In this document: positions 44,574 to 55,484 of the stretch, in pieces
Numbering within the stretch: position 1 is the first letter of the stretch
Layout of the letters: every line of letters begins with the position of its first letter
Assembly: GCF_933775445.1 (NCBI RefSeq)
Contig: NC_065876.1
Span: 22,568,001 to 22,632,000, forward strand
DNA length: 64,000 nt
Origin: Argentina anserina
Taxonomy: Eukaryota; Streptophyta; Magnoliopsida; Rosales; Rosaceae
Reading direction: 5' to 3'
Made by a program: the position numbers and the translations under genes
Notes under the pieces: model-generated
The model's database searches: none
The model's input: only the letters and a program-made list of their open reading frames with translations
Told to the model about the DNA's origin: nothing

Positions 44574-44677
44574 TGTTAGCGTGAGTGAGCTGTGAGTGAG
44601 CTGTGTAAAGCAACAAACATGTTACTCATGGTGCTAGAACAACTAGATTCATCAATAAAGATGATGCTAATAGCCAT
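44574..44677 (+). repeat. 5' LTR of the older copia element, first part
   Basis: Starts TGTTAGCGTGAGTGAGCTG, matching the 3' LTR start at 51498. Cut at its right by the hAT element. Confidence 0.9.
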
Positions 44678-46384
44678 CAAGGCCGGCTTTGGGCTAAAGC
44701 CACTAAAGCAACAACTTTAGGCCCCTGATTTTAAGGGCCCCCTTAATCATATACACATAATTAAAAAAAAAAATTGGGTCAGAAAAATAAACTGTGACAA
44801 CGTTTTTTACGGTAAACGCTATGAAAAAAAAGAAGGGCCGGACTTCAAAATACCACAATAAAGAACGAGATTTCAAATTTAGAGCGCCACTTCTCTCACC
44901 TTTGTAAATCAAAACTATTTTTTAGGATCCATTCAGTCTCCTAGATCTTTTCTCATCAGTCTTCGTTCTTCATCCAAGCATTCCTCTAGGTGAGTTCTCT
45001 TGCTTTTTCAAACTTTCTCTTATCTATCATCTAGCTTTCACAGTTTATACTCCCAATCTTAGTGTTAGAAACCTATGTCTTATTATGAGTCTTCTCTACC
45101 TCAGCGACAGTCTATTTATCCATCCTCTCAATTTTAGTCTAATTTCAATTTCGTTAGATAATAAAAACTTTAAGAGTTGAGATATTTAATTTGGGTCTGA
45201 GTTATTAGAATGTGAAATTGGGGGTTAGGGTTTCTATTTATTAATTTTAATTTAGATCACTAGTAATTGTTGACAGTTTTTATCTATGTGAGATTGGAGA
45301 GAAATTGTCATGGTACCCAAGTCTCGTTGCTGGATAGCCACGCCAAGTCCCCAAAACAAAAGGTTAGTGCGTGCTTGTAATAGTTTAGGATCTAATTTTC
45401 TTTGCGGTATCAATTTAGATCTTGATTTAAGAAAGTAGATCTGAATTGGCTCATTTCATCAAGTATATAGCTTAGCTTGATTATGAATATGCTTTGCTGA
45501 TTTATATATGTATACAAAGAAAATGGTGATTTTGTTTCAGTTATTGGAGTTTTGGAGCAACTACAAGAGGACCATTGGCTTGAGTGAAGATCAGACTGTG
45601 TCTTGGGTAATGTAATGTGTGTCGTAACTGTCATTTCTATCTTTCTTGTATGTATCTAGTGCTGATTTTCTTTAGCATCAGTAGGAAAATTTAACAATCT
45701 TCTATGTGTGAGACCCCTCTAAGAATGTATTGATCTTTCAAGGATATCAGTAAGTCAATATCTTTTGACTTTGTGGACAAAAGATATTGACAATGTAAGT
45801 CAATACAAAACCTTATTGGTTGAGACAATGTATTACCTGAGCAATTTTACAATATAATACAATAATTACTTGTATTTATATTTGTTGTTATATTACTTTA
45901 CTAACAGTTATGATGCAACTACATCTTACATTATGTAGAACAACAATTTGTAAGCACTTTGAAATGAGTAAAGATAGCAGTTATTACATGCTTGGATTGC
46001 TTACAAACTTTTATTAACCATACTTGTTACTGTTGCATGTGCTAAGAGGAGTTTTTCGAAGTTAAAGTTGATCAAATCTTATCTTCGATCAACTATGTCT
46101 CAAGAAAGACTGAATGATTTGGCTATGTTATCGATTGAAAAGGAGTTGGCGGAAAAGCTTGAGTGTTCGTACTTAATTGACACTTTTGCTTCTAAAAATG
46201 CAAGGGCAATTTTTGAGTAAAAATGTACTGATATTTGTAACTTTTATATTTTTGTTTCAAATATTATAGCATTTTATTATTATTGAAATTTTTATTGCTA
46301 TGTTTTATTGTTTCAATTTTTTTTGACAAGAGGCCCCAATTTTCCTCGTCGCTTCGAGCCCTGGAAATCTCAGGGCCGGCCCTG
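44678..46384 (+). mobile_element. hAT transposon derivative inside the copia LTR
   Basis: 1707 bp. Ends CAAGGCCGGC and, inverted, CAGGGCCGGC: a 10-bp terminal inverted repeat with one mismatch, starting CA-GG like hAT elements. Flanking ATAGCCAT (44670-44677) and ACAGCAAT (46385-46392) form an 8-bp target duplication with two changes. It keeps only the last part of a transposase, so it is an internally deleted, non-autonomous copy. Confidence 0.85.
45999..46220 (+). pseudogene. hAT transposase C-terminal dimerisation domain
   Basis: The plus strand encodes AYKLLLTILVTVACAKRSFS, then KLKLIKSYLRSTMSQERLND and LAMLSIEKELAEKL, ending at TAA. This is the C-terminal dimerisation block of plant hAT transposases of the TTF-zinc-finger/DUF4371 kind, where the family reads 'LLTIPVTVASAERSFSKLKLIK'. 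Catalytic upstream parts are missing; a short frame near 45310-45365 could be a first-exon remnant. Confidence 0.85.
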
Positions 46385-46392
46385 ACAGCAAT

Positions 46393-46480
46393 GCAATTGT
46401 CCAATTCATTTCCTATAAATAGCTAGACTTGTATCAATATCAAATATCAATATCAAGCAATATAATCATCTTATTCAAGT
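46393..46480 (+). repeat. 5' LTR of the older copia element, second part
   Basis: Resumes the LTR after the hAT element. It contains the LTR TATA box, CCTATAAATAGC, and ends next to the primer site. Confidence 0.9.
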
Positions 46481-46492
46481 TGGTATCAGAGC
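46481..46492 (+). other. Primer binding site of the older copia element
   Basis: TGGTATCAGAGC directly after the 5' LTR. Confidence 0.92.
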
Positions 46493-47161
46493 AAGAACGC
46501 TCTGTTCTTTTCCTTTTTTTTTTTTTTTTTCTCCCGGCCGTCGTCCTCTCGTGCTCACCGCCGCACTCCGGCGCCTCTCGACGTCGCCGTCAACCTTCCG
46601 CTGCCCCTCGCTCATCGACCTTCAGTCGCTGCCCTCCACGCTCGGCCCGAAGTCGCTGCCCTCCGCGCTCGGCTTGAAGTCGCTGCCCTCCGCACTCGGC
46701 CCGAAGTCGCCATCACCGCTGCTCACACCGCTGCTCCGTCACCGCTGCTCACACCGGCGCTCATCGATCCGCAGTCAACCCGACGTCGCCGTTCCACCGC
46801 TGCTACAGAAGCAAGAGGGGTTTAGGAATTTTTCGGAAGGGTGTGGGAATTTTGTCGGAGATTCAACCTTAAATACCACCCGGGTCAAATTTCAACCCGA
46901 CCCGGCCCAGAAACATTTCGACCCGGCCCGATTTGACCATTTCGACCCGGACAAATTTAACCCGGATCCGACCCGACCCGTCTAGATCCGACCCAACCCG
47001 GTCAACTCAACCCGACCCGGTCAACCCAACCCGACCCGGTCGGCTAGCTTCAATCAGTGCATACTCACCGACAGTGCAAGTGCACTGGCGACAGATTGTT
47101 CTCCATTTCTTGTGTGTTTTTTGCTGTCTACTCCCTGATTTTTTACATTGTTTCATTTTCA
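46493..47161 (+). other. GC-rich leader of the older copia element
   Basis: Between primer site and gag. It holds a 27-bp tandem repeat (about 46620-46702, GAAGTCGCTGCCCTCCGCG units) and a second array built on GACCCGGTCAACCCAACCC (about 46890-47045). The open frames seen here follow from the repeats and base composition. Confidence 0.6.
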
Positions 47162-50100
47162 ATGGGTTATGGACACGAAGCGAAGGGTTCTCAGCTCCCT
47201 GATGTTCCGACCTTTGAAGTATCTGTCAAAGGTTCTGACAGTGGTTCATTTGAAGGCGCCAAACTCAACGGAACCAATTTCCGTAAATGAAAACGACTTA
47301 TGGCTGCTCATCTTCGAGGCATGCACAAGATGGGACATGTCACCAGCGTCACTAAGGCTCCTAGTCCTGAGGATATTGTTGCCTATAATAAATGGGACGA
47401 CGATGATGGACTTGTTATGTCTGTCTTGTGGAAAGCTATGAATGATGAGATAGTTGATCTGGTGGAGGCATGTACCACTGCGCAGGCATTATGGGAGACA
47501 CTGGCCGGCTTATATACTAATGATTCTGATTTCATACAGGTTCATGAATTAATGTGCACAGCTTTGACAATACACCAGGATGGGCAACCGGTGGCGCACT
47601 ATTTCACCAAACTAAAGAATATTTGGGCTGAGATTGATGTGAAACGTCCTTGCATGATAAAAAATCAAGAGGATATTGTTTGGTACCAAAAAGAGAAGGA
47701 GCTTGAACGAGTTCACCATTTCCTAAAGGGTCTTGATGCAAAGCATACCAGTGCGAAAGGCGAATTACTCCGAATGACCGAACCACCTAGCCTACTCATC
47801 GCTTTCACCTATATCCGAAGGGATGAGTCTCAGCAGGAGAGAATTCTTCAGGCACCAGCTGTCGTTTCCAGTTTCACTGTTCATGCTCGATCTCCGGCAC
47901 CACCCCTTCCATAAGCAACTTCTGCTCCCCTTCACTGACGAGGACCACCACCAGGTTTCGGGAATCAACCTCGTCCTCCTTGCTCTTATTGCCATGATAC
48001 TAACTATGCTCATGCGACCTGTTGGAAATTATATCCACACCTTAGGCCTAAGAGGCCTAATTATCTTCCCCGGGCAAAAGCAGCTCTTGAATTAGTTCCA
48101 GAACCCGATATCTTTGGTGTGGTTGGGCATGATCATCATACTGCTGGAGGAGCACCTATAGCCTCGGTCGTTGGCCGTGGTCAAATTGGTATGACTTTCA
48201 ATATTTCTCACTCTGTTAGTTTTGATACATGGATTATTGATTCTGGTGCATCTGATCATATGACTTATGACAAATCTTATTTTACCGTACTGTCCCCTCC
48301 ACCCGTACCCTATGTTACTAATGCTAATGGTGAGGCATTCCCCTTGTTAGGGACATGGTCTGTTCGTATTACTCCCACCATAGAGCTTCACAATGTACTC
48401 TATGTACCTGCTTTATCTCATCATTTGATATCTGTTCCCCAATTGAACGCTGACGCTCATTGGTCTGTGACCTTTTTTCCTATGTATGTGATATTTCAGG
48501 ATCTTCTCACCGGACGGGTAATTGGTCGGGGGTATCTGAGGGGCCGGTTATTTCATCTGGATCTGATATACGCAGGGGAAAAACTAGGGGGACAGTCTCA
48601 TACCGCTTTACTCTCCACTTCTGACAAGCTAAGTGAAGTTTGGTTATGACATCGTTGCTTAGGGCATCCATCTTTTAGTATTATGAAAAAATCCATGCCT
48701 ACTTTATTTATTAGTGTGGACGAGTCTTGTTTATGTTGTGAGACATGTGTTTTGGGCAAGAGTCATCGATCTACTTATTCCCCTAGTACTTCTACTAAAA
48801 GTTTTCTTCTTTTTGAATTAATCCATTATGATGTTTGGGGACCCTCTAAAGAGTCTACTGTATCAGGAATGCGATATTTTGTGTCATTTATTGATGATTG
48901 CACACGTCTTTCATGGATTTTTCTTCTTAAAAATAAAGATGAGGTTTTTCCAGGTTTTCGTGCCTTCCATACCTCTGTCCAAACACAATATAATGGCACA
49001 ATTCGAGTTTTTCGTTTTGATAATGGGGGGGGGGGGAATATGTGAATCATGTCTTTCAAGAGTTCTTTAACACACACGGGATTGGTCATCAAACAACATG
49101 TCCTTACACACCTGAGCAAAATGGGGTTTCTGAAAGAAAAAATAGTCATTTACTTGATATGGCTCGATGTATTCTTTTTGGTGCACACATGCCTAAATAC
49201 CTTTGGGGTGATGCTGTCATTACTTTCGCCCACCTTATTAATCGTCTTCCATCTCGTGTCCTTCAGGAGAAAATTCCCTATGAGGTGCTTGCATCTCATG
49301 TCTCATTACCCTCTTTTCATAATCTTCATGCCCGTGTTTTCGGTTGTGTTGATTTTGTTCATCTTCCACAATATCAGCGTTCTAAGTTGGATGCCTAGGC
49401 AGTTAAATGTGTGTTTGTTGGGTACAGAGGACATCAGAAAGGGTACCGGTGCTATCATCCCCTTACTCGGAAGTACTATGTCACTATGGATATTACCTTT
49501 TTTGAGGACATGAGTTATTTTTCCTCTTCTGATACTGCTCTTCAGGGGGAGAATTCATATTTTGAAGAGCTGTATCATGGAGAGGGGGAGACAAGTGAGC
49601 CAGTCGATACGGTAACAGGTTCCGTTGAGATTACCAATGTGTCAGCCACACAGGCACCACCGGAGGTCGTCACTCAAGAGATTGAGGCACCAGAAGGTGA
49701 CAACACAACTGCCCCTCATGTCTCCCGTACCACTGTTTATACCCCTGATCAATGCTCTCCTGGTCCAGAAGATCACTCATCTGAGGTTAGTCATTCTATT
49801 AGGGCTAATAGTAGAAAATATGTTTTGCCAAATAGGTTTACTCGGGGACAACCAACAAAAAAATATGAACCTACCCTTCAGACTAAAGCCAAGTATCCGG
49901 TGGTAAATTTTATATCTACCAAAAGATTATCTAAGTCATATGAGTCATTTGTGAATCAAATATCTACTGTATCAGTACCTAATAAAGTGCAGGATGCATT
50001 GAGAGATCCAAAATGGAGGAAAGCAATGGAGGAAGAGATTGAAACATTACAAAAGAACAATACTTGGGAGCTTGTACCTCCACCATATGGCAAGAAGACT

Positions 50101-51490
50101 GTAGGATGTCGTTGGGTGTTTACAGTGAAACATAATCTAGATGGGTCAGTAAGCCGGTATAAAGCACGCTTAGTAGCGAAGGGGTTCACCCAAACATATG
50201 ATATAGACTATGATGAGACATTTGCACATGTTGCAAAGATGAACACTATCCGGGTATTGCTCTCTGTCGCTGCTAACTTGAACTGGCCACTTAGGCAGTT
50301 TGATGTTAAGAATGCATTCCTTCATAGAGAACTAACAGAGGAAGTATACATGGATCTTCCGCCTGGATATATGGCCGCTTCCTCAAGTAACTCCGTATGC
50401 AGATTGAGAAAGTCTTTGTATGGTCTTAAAAGATTCTCACAATTCATGAAGAAAATTGGCTACAGACAAAGTAATTCATACCACACGTTGTTTCTCAAAC
50501 ATCAACAAGGGAATGTAACAACCCTAATTATATATGTTGATGATATGGTAGTTACTGGGAATGATACTGTTGAGGTGGATAGATTACAGAAACAGCTTGC
50601 CACAAAGTTTGAGATGAAGGACCTAGGTACACTCAAGTACTTCTTAGGCATTGAAGTAGCCCAGGGAAGTAATGGTATCTATCTGTGTCAGAAGAAGTAC
50701 ATCCTTAATCTACTAACAGAGACATGTATGTTGGACTGCACTCCCATTGATACTCCTATTGAGCAGAACTATCGGTTAGCAGAGTATCCAGATCAAGTCC
50801 CTACTGACAAACCTCGTTATCAGAGACTAGTTGGACGCCTGATTTATCTATCACATACCAGACCAGATATTGCGTATGTAGTAAGTGTAGTAAGTCAGTT
50901 CATGCATAATCCCAGTGAGGACCACATGGATGTTGTTGTAAGGATCTTGAGGTACTTGAAGTCAGCTCCGGAGAGAGGAGTAATGTTTTCTAATCACAAC
51001 AATATCTTTGAGGTTTGTGGCTTCACAGATGCAGACTGGGCTGGAAATATTACAGATCGGAGGTCCACATCAGGGTATTTTACCTTTTTGGAGGTAATCT
51101 TGTTACGTGGAGGAGTAAGAAACAAAATGTGGTAACTCGATCTAGTGCTGAAGCAGAATACAGAGGTATGGCTCAAAGAGTGTGCGAGTTGTTGTGGCTT
51201 AGGAATTTGCTACAAAATTTGGGTGTTAAACCTAAGTGTGCTATACAGTTGTACTGTGACAACAATGCAGCTATTGATATTTCACAGAATCCTGTGCAGC
51301 ATGATCGTACAAAACATGTAGAGATTGATCGTCACTTTATAAAAGAGAAGTTAGACGCTAAGATCATTTGCTTTCCATTTTTCCTACAGAAGAGCAACTT
51401 GCGGATATACTCACCAAATTAGTGTCCAAGAAGGGTTTTTATGACTTACTTTGCAAGTTGGGCATGGTTGATGTATATGCACCAACTTGA
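47162..51490 (+). pseudogene. Copia gag-pol polyprotein, multiply broken
   Basis: Starts at ATG 47162 (MGYGHEAKGSQLPD). Breaks seen: TGA at 47288-47290 and again at 48647-48649, each where relatives have Trp; a frame change near 47900; a run of 12 G at 49025-49036 inside the integrase DNGGEY site that shifts the frame; TAG at 49396-49398; loss of about eight codons in the reverse transcriptase at about 50430 (after SLYGLK); a shift at a T-run near 51087 in RNase H; and another near 51385. Recognisable parts: protease DSGASDHMTY, integrase NGVSERKN, reverse transcriptase YVDDMVVTGND, RNase H GFTDADWAGN and SSAEAEYRGMA. The last codons end with TGA at 51488-51490. Confidence 0.9.
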
Positions 51491-51497
51491 GGGGGAG
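51488..51497 (+). other. Polypurine tract of the older copia element
   Basis: TGAGGGGGAG directly before the 3' LTR, overlapping the stop codon of pol. Confidence 0.8.
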
Positions 51498-51689
51498 TGT
51501 TAGCATGAGTGAGCTGTGTGTGAGCTGTGTAAAGCAACAAACATGTTACTCATGGTGGTAGAACAGCTAGATTCATCATTAGAGATAGTGCTAACAACAA
51601 TGCAATTATCCAATTCATTTCCTATAAATAGCTAGACTTGTATCAAGATCAAATATCAATATCAAGCAATATAATCACCTTATTCAAGT
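51498..51689 (+). repeat. 3' LTR of the older copia element
   Basis: 192 bp, TGTTAGCATG to TATTCAAGT, uninterrupted. It carries CCTATAAATAGC. Confidence 0.9.
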
Positions 51690-52399
51690 CTATAGACCCT
51701 GAGGCAATTCTGTTAAAAAAAGCTATCCATGGCAACAATCTTTTAACTTGAGAAAAATATAATTAGCTCAATTTTCTTGACTTCACTGCATGATAATAAA
51801 ACACGACAATCTGGTAATTAAGGACACCATGATTTACGTTACTTTCACTGCACATTAATCAAATAAATTCTCTAACTTTTATTCACATTAGTCCAAACAC
51901 TATTTCCTTATTTTTATAACAAAGTCGTATGACTCGTATCAAGACCGTTCAGCACTTTCTGTACAGATCAAGCATTGTTTAAACTTTAAAGTCTAACCTA
52001 TCTATGCTCTATTTCATCCATTTCTTTCTGTGTAAATAAAATAATACAAGAAAAGAATAAATAAAAAAGCCTGGATAAAGGGAGCACACATTTATTTATG
52101 CATAGCAAATTAAAAAAAAAAACAGGCAGGAACCTATTTACAACTAAAAAAACTCCTAGCTATCTCACAGAAAATATAGCAGAGTTTGCTTCTTCAATTC
52201 CTGAGGGACAATATATCACTTATTGAAGCCTATCAATTCATCATCAAAGAGCCTATAGCCAAATCCATCTAAAATGAAGCATTAGGATTAATGTCTACTA
52301 TCTTATCTATCACCTATTGACAGTGTAAAATTAGAAAAGGAATAATAGCTTGAGATCTGTCGCATACAATCTGTCCAAATGCAGCTGACAAAGTCAAAG
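51690..52399. other. Intergenic DNA
   Basis: Includes the 3' region of the F-box gene. Nothing else recognised. Confidence 0.5.
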
Positions 52400-53662
52400 T
52401 CATTCGTGCATGTCCGAACTTTCATCCATCCAAGATATGAGGCTGTTGACATGAGGTAGGCATGCAGAAGAGGTTAGCATGCAATTCCTTACTATCTCAA
52501 CCTTTGTCAAGTCTTGCTGCTGAAAGTCATAAGCATATAGCGAGCCATCTTCGTCTCTCTTAAAAATAATATCTCCCTTGATCCTCAAAGTGAAATAAGG
52601 AATCATGTCTATAACAGAACCCACTGTGATACTGTGATACTTTGTCCAGACTTCCCCGTAGAGACCCTTCAACATCCAGATGTCAATGCAGTTTATATCC
52701 TGATGAATGACAAAACCCAATGCACCTGCCATTTCAATAATCCTGTCATGAGTTCTGCAACTTCTGGGGAGTGGTATTTGGTGAAACAGTTCCTTGTGTA
52801 CTTCCACAGAAACAATGTAATCGCTCCGATCAACCTGAGGAATCCAGTGCAAAGCTCCGATTGCCGAAATAGGTGCATATCCAAACCAACCAAAGAGCCC
52901 AAATGAAGGGCCATTCACCTCTTTCCATACTTTTTCCCAAAGACTCAAAATCTCACAGCTGACAAACCCCAAATCATCCCGAAACAAATGGACTATTTTA
53001 TATTCACCCGTTACATCACTCAATGCAAAACCATAAGATTCATTATATGGACGATGTAAGGTACCTAGAGGGAGTGCAATCAGCTTCCTGGTCACAGGAT
53101 TCATCACCACAAGTCCACCCGTCTTAACTTTATTATCAAGCAAAATTAGACCATTGCATGTGGCTCTGATACTTCCCAAGCAACTTAAACTGTACCCTCC
53201 TATCTCAGCCTTACCATTTTTTATTGCAAGAAACTGAACAGAAAATTTTGTAGAGTTTAGGGACAGGTTGCTGAAAGTAGGGATACAATTTGGTGGTAGA
53301 AGTTTTGATTCAACTAAGACAGTGTTTGGATTCTGTTCTGGAGCAGATGCCATGGAAAAAGAATATGACCTTTCCCATATTGGCAATAGAAAAATCAAAA
53401 CAGATTCAGACCGCTGGAAATGAGCATCAATGAATTTGGGGTTTTTAATTATGCTATACCAAGGCTTGCACACAAAACTTGACCTCTGAAGAGATTCAAT
53501 AGGAAGTCGTACAAGGATGCTTGAAATGCAATCTTTAGGGAGATAAGGGATATGTGTTTCTTGGGGTAGTTTTTTCTCATTCTCTGTTTTCCTGCTCAAT
53601 AATCTTTCCTCCACTAGCCTCAACAAGCGTCCCTTCTCACCATCTATTGATTTAGCCATCAT
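52400..53662 (-). CDS. F-box protein with F-box-associated domain (420 aa)
   Basis: Likely substrate adaptor of an SCF ubiquitin ligase; it would bind SKP1 through the F-box and an unknown target through the rest. Single coding exon; two ATGs in a row open it (53662 and 53659). The F-box is at about residues 40-85: IPYLPKDCISSILVRLPIESLQ, then SFVCKPWYSIIKNPKFIDAH. The remainder has the blocks of the plant F-box-associated (FBA) domain: GSIRATCNGLILL, VMNPVTRKLIALP, YGFALSDVTGEYKIV, ALHWIP and GALGFVI. Length is normal for this family and no break is seen. A 5' UTR intron is likely (acceptor at 53688, donor at 55240). Confidence 0.9.
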   Translation of the reverse strand: MMAKSIDGEKGRLLRLVEERLLSRKTENEKKLPQETHIPYLPKDCISSILVRLPIESLQRSSFVCKPWYSIIKNPKFIDAHFQRSESVLIFLLPIWERSYSFSMASAPEQNPNTVLVESKLLPPNCIPTFSNLSLNSTKFSVQFLAIKNGKAEIGGYSLSCLGSIRATCNGLILLDNKVKTGGLVVMNPVTRKLIALPLGTLHRPYNESYGFALSDVTGEYKIVHLFRDDLGFVSCEILSLWEKVWKEVNGPSFGLFGWFGYAPISAIGALHWIPQVDRSDYIVSVEVHKELFHQIPLPRSCRTHDRIIEMAGALGFVIHQDINCIDIWMLKGLYGEVWTKYHSITVGSVIDMIPYFTLRIKGDIIFKRDEDGSLYAYDFQQQDLTKVEIVRNCMLTSSACLPHVNSLISWMDESSDMHE

Positions 53663-55240
53663 CAAGTTCAGCTTAAGGTCTTAAAACCTGCAGATAAATT
53701 GATGACGTTACAAACCTTCCGGTTTTCAGGTGAAGAGAGAAATAGGGATACAGAAGCCTAAATACGGGGAAATGATACACAAGAGTTAATTCTACTTCAC
53801 AAAAGTATCATTGAATCTACAACAAGTATGGTCATTAGTGACCATGTCAGTGGTCACTAAAAGTAGGATATATGGCCACTAAATGTAGTTAGTGACCAAG
53901 TTTGAGTGGTCACAAAAAGCCCCTCACTGATTTTAACATAACTTAAAATATCAAAAACTTTGCATCATTTAGCTCTAAATCAAGTTCTTAACCCATATAT
54001 AAACTGATCTATCATTTTTTAGTAAAGGACCACTGAACTGGTAGGATCAAAAAGTTCTGATTTGGTACAACCGTACAAGGGTGGCATAGCAATAACACTT
54101 TAATTTCGTCAAGGAATAACAGAATGGCATAAACCTTGTCAGTCACTCTGAGTTCCATTTCATATAAATAAGACATTGGACACATGACTTAATAACCAAT
54201 ATTGAACCTGAGTTATCAAACTAAAAGATATCAAGAGAACAGTCGGATGATACAATAACTGAAATCCTTGAAACTTGAAATGCATTCAGCAGGTACAACA
54301 AAAAGAGTAGATGGGTAACACCTAAAACAGTCTATGACTTTCCATGTTATGTACCAAGTTAGTAGAAATGTACTCCAATAGGACCACCTCAAAAGAAAGA
54401 AATTCCTCTGCTCTCGACAAAATTTATCGCATGCACATATAATAAAAAAATTAGGGACAGTTGTAAATCCAACTATCACTCCATGCACAAATGCTTACGA
54501 ATATTTCAACTTAAGCAAGTACATAAACACAGCCGATACTTTCCCCCTGGAGCTGGCAAAATAACACAATTGTCCACAAACACAATTTTTTTTTTCATCT
54601 AAGGCAATGTATACAGAGCATTTCCTTCATATGAACAACGAAGACTAAACAATTAAAAGGTAGTTACAGAACATTAGATACTCTGTTACCTAATGTAATA
54701 TTTCGTAACAATTATATCACATAAATGAGCTAGGCATTAACTTTCTGTGTTTAGTAAAATGTATCAGGTTCATTTGTTGTTAAACAACTAGTGTTGAGAA
54801 GATGTGTGTAACGTGACTATAATCAGCCTTCTTTCAACCAAGCCACTACCACCAATTATGAATTTGGCCCCTTAAATCTAATTTTAAGACTAATTCATGC
54901 CATTTTTTATATAGCTTATTACATAGATTTACTAGTTGAATCCAAAAACAACAGAAAACACGTCAGTGTTGTTCCACACCAAAAGATCAATAACACATAA
55001 GACAGAGCTGAACACAAAACTAATACGAATTCAGTATACTATATATGACCTCACATATCAACTCAGAATTCAAATTGCTTCAGCTCGAATATTATGGCCT
55101 GACCTAAAGCAAAGAAACGAGGGTATCTCTAAAATTGTAGCCACGGAGCTGAAGCAATTTCGATAGGCCCGAGAGAAATTTTGAAACGGAATCATCATCA
55201 TCATCGTAACCAAAAATTGGATGAGAGATTGAAAATTTAC
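53663..55240. other. Probable 5' UTR intron and upstream DNA of the F-box gene
   Basis: On the minus strand an acceptor TTATCTGCAG ends at 53688, about 25 bases before the first F-box ATG. Apart from a cluster of inverted repeats at 53835-53898 nothing is recognised in this span. Confidence 0.45.
53835..53898. repeat. Inverted-repeat cluster built on TTAGTGACCA
   Basis: TTAGTGACCA (53835-53844) and TGGTCACTAA (53851-53860) make a perfect 10-bp stem. TGGCCACTAA (53873-53882) and TTAGTGACCA (53889-53898) repeat the pattern in the other order. Such motifs occur in terminal regions of plant CACTA-type and related elements. Confidence 0.5.
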
Positions 55241-55484
55241 CCAGCTGATAGAAGAACACAACGACCGACGGAGTGATTGATATGAAGCACTGATCGAGGC
55301 CTTTTTGAACGCTAAAGATGAAACTGAAATGAGGAAGAAAGCAAGCTGGAGAGTAAAGATTGAACCTGGTGATGATGAGACAACTCGGAGAGTAGAAAGT
55401 TAGCTCCTTTTTGGAATCCCAATAACAACAAATGAAGGCCGGCTCCGGCTCCGTTGTATCCAAAGCCATTATCTTTATCTTCAT
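55241..55484 (-). other. Likely 5' UTR exon with upstream ORF for the F-box gene
   Basis: On the minus strand an ATG at 55484 opens a frame (MKIKIMALDTTEPEPAF...) that reaches a good donor, CAGCTGG|GTAAAT, at 55241/55240. Joined to the acceptor at 53688, this frame would read six more codons and stop at TGA, just before the F-box ATG, giving an upstream ORF of about 87 codons. The exon assignment is inferred; it could instead be a separate small gene. Confidence 0.35.

Larger units (their letters stand above)
44574..51689 (+). mobile_element. Degenerate Ty1/copia retrotransposon with nested hAT
   Basis: Plus-strand element with short LTRs of 192 bp. The 5' LTR is interrupted by a hAT transposon; its two pieces (104 and 88 bp) add up to the 192 bp of the 3' LTR. 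Primer site, leader, gag, protease, integrase, reverse transcriptase and RNase H follow in copia order. The LTRs differ at roughly 14 of 192 positions, so it is older than the copia element at 31.7 kb. The coding region has many breaks. No clear 5-bp target duplication is visible (TTGTA before, CTATA or TCTAT after). Confidence 0.9.

Noticed and set aside
46429..46985. Arg/Pro/Ser-rich frames on the plus strand
   Set aside because: They come from the GC-rich tandem repeats in the leader between the copia primer site and gag.
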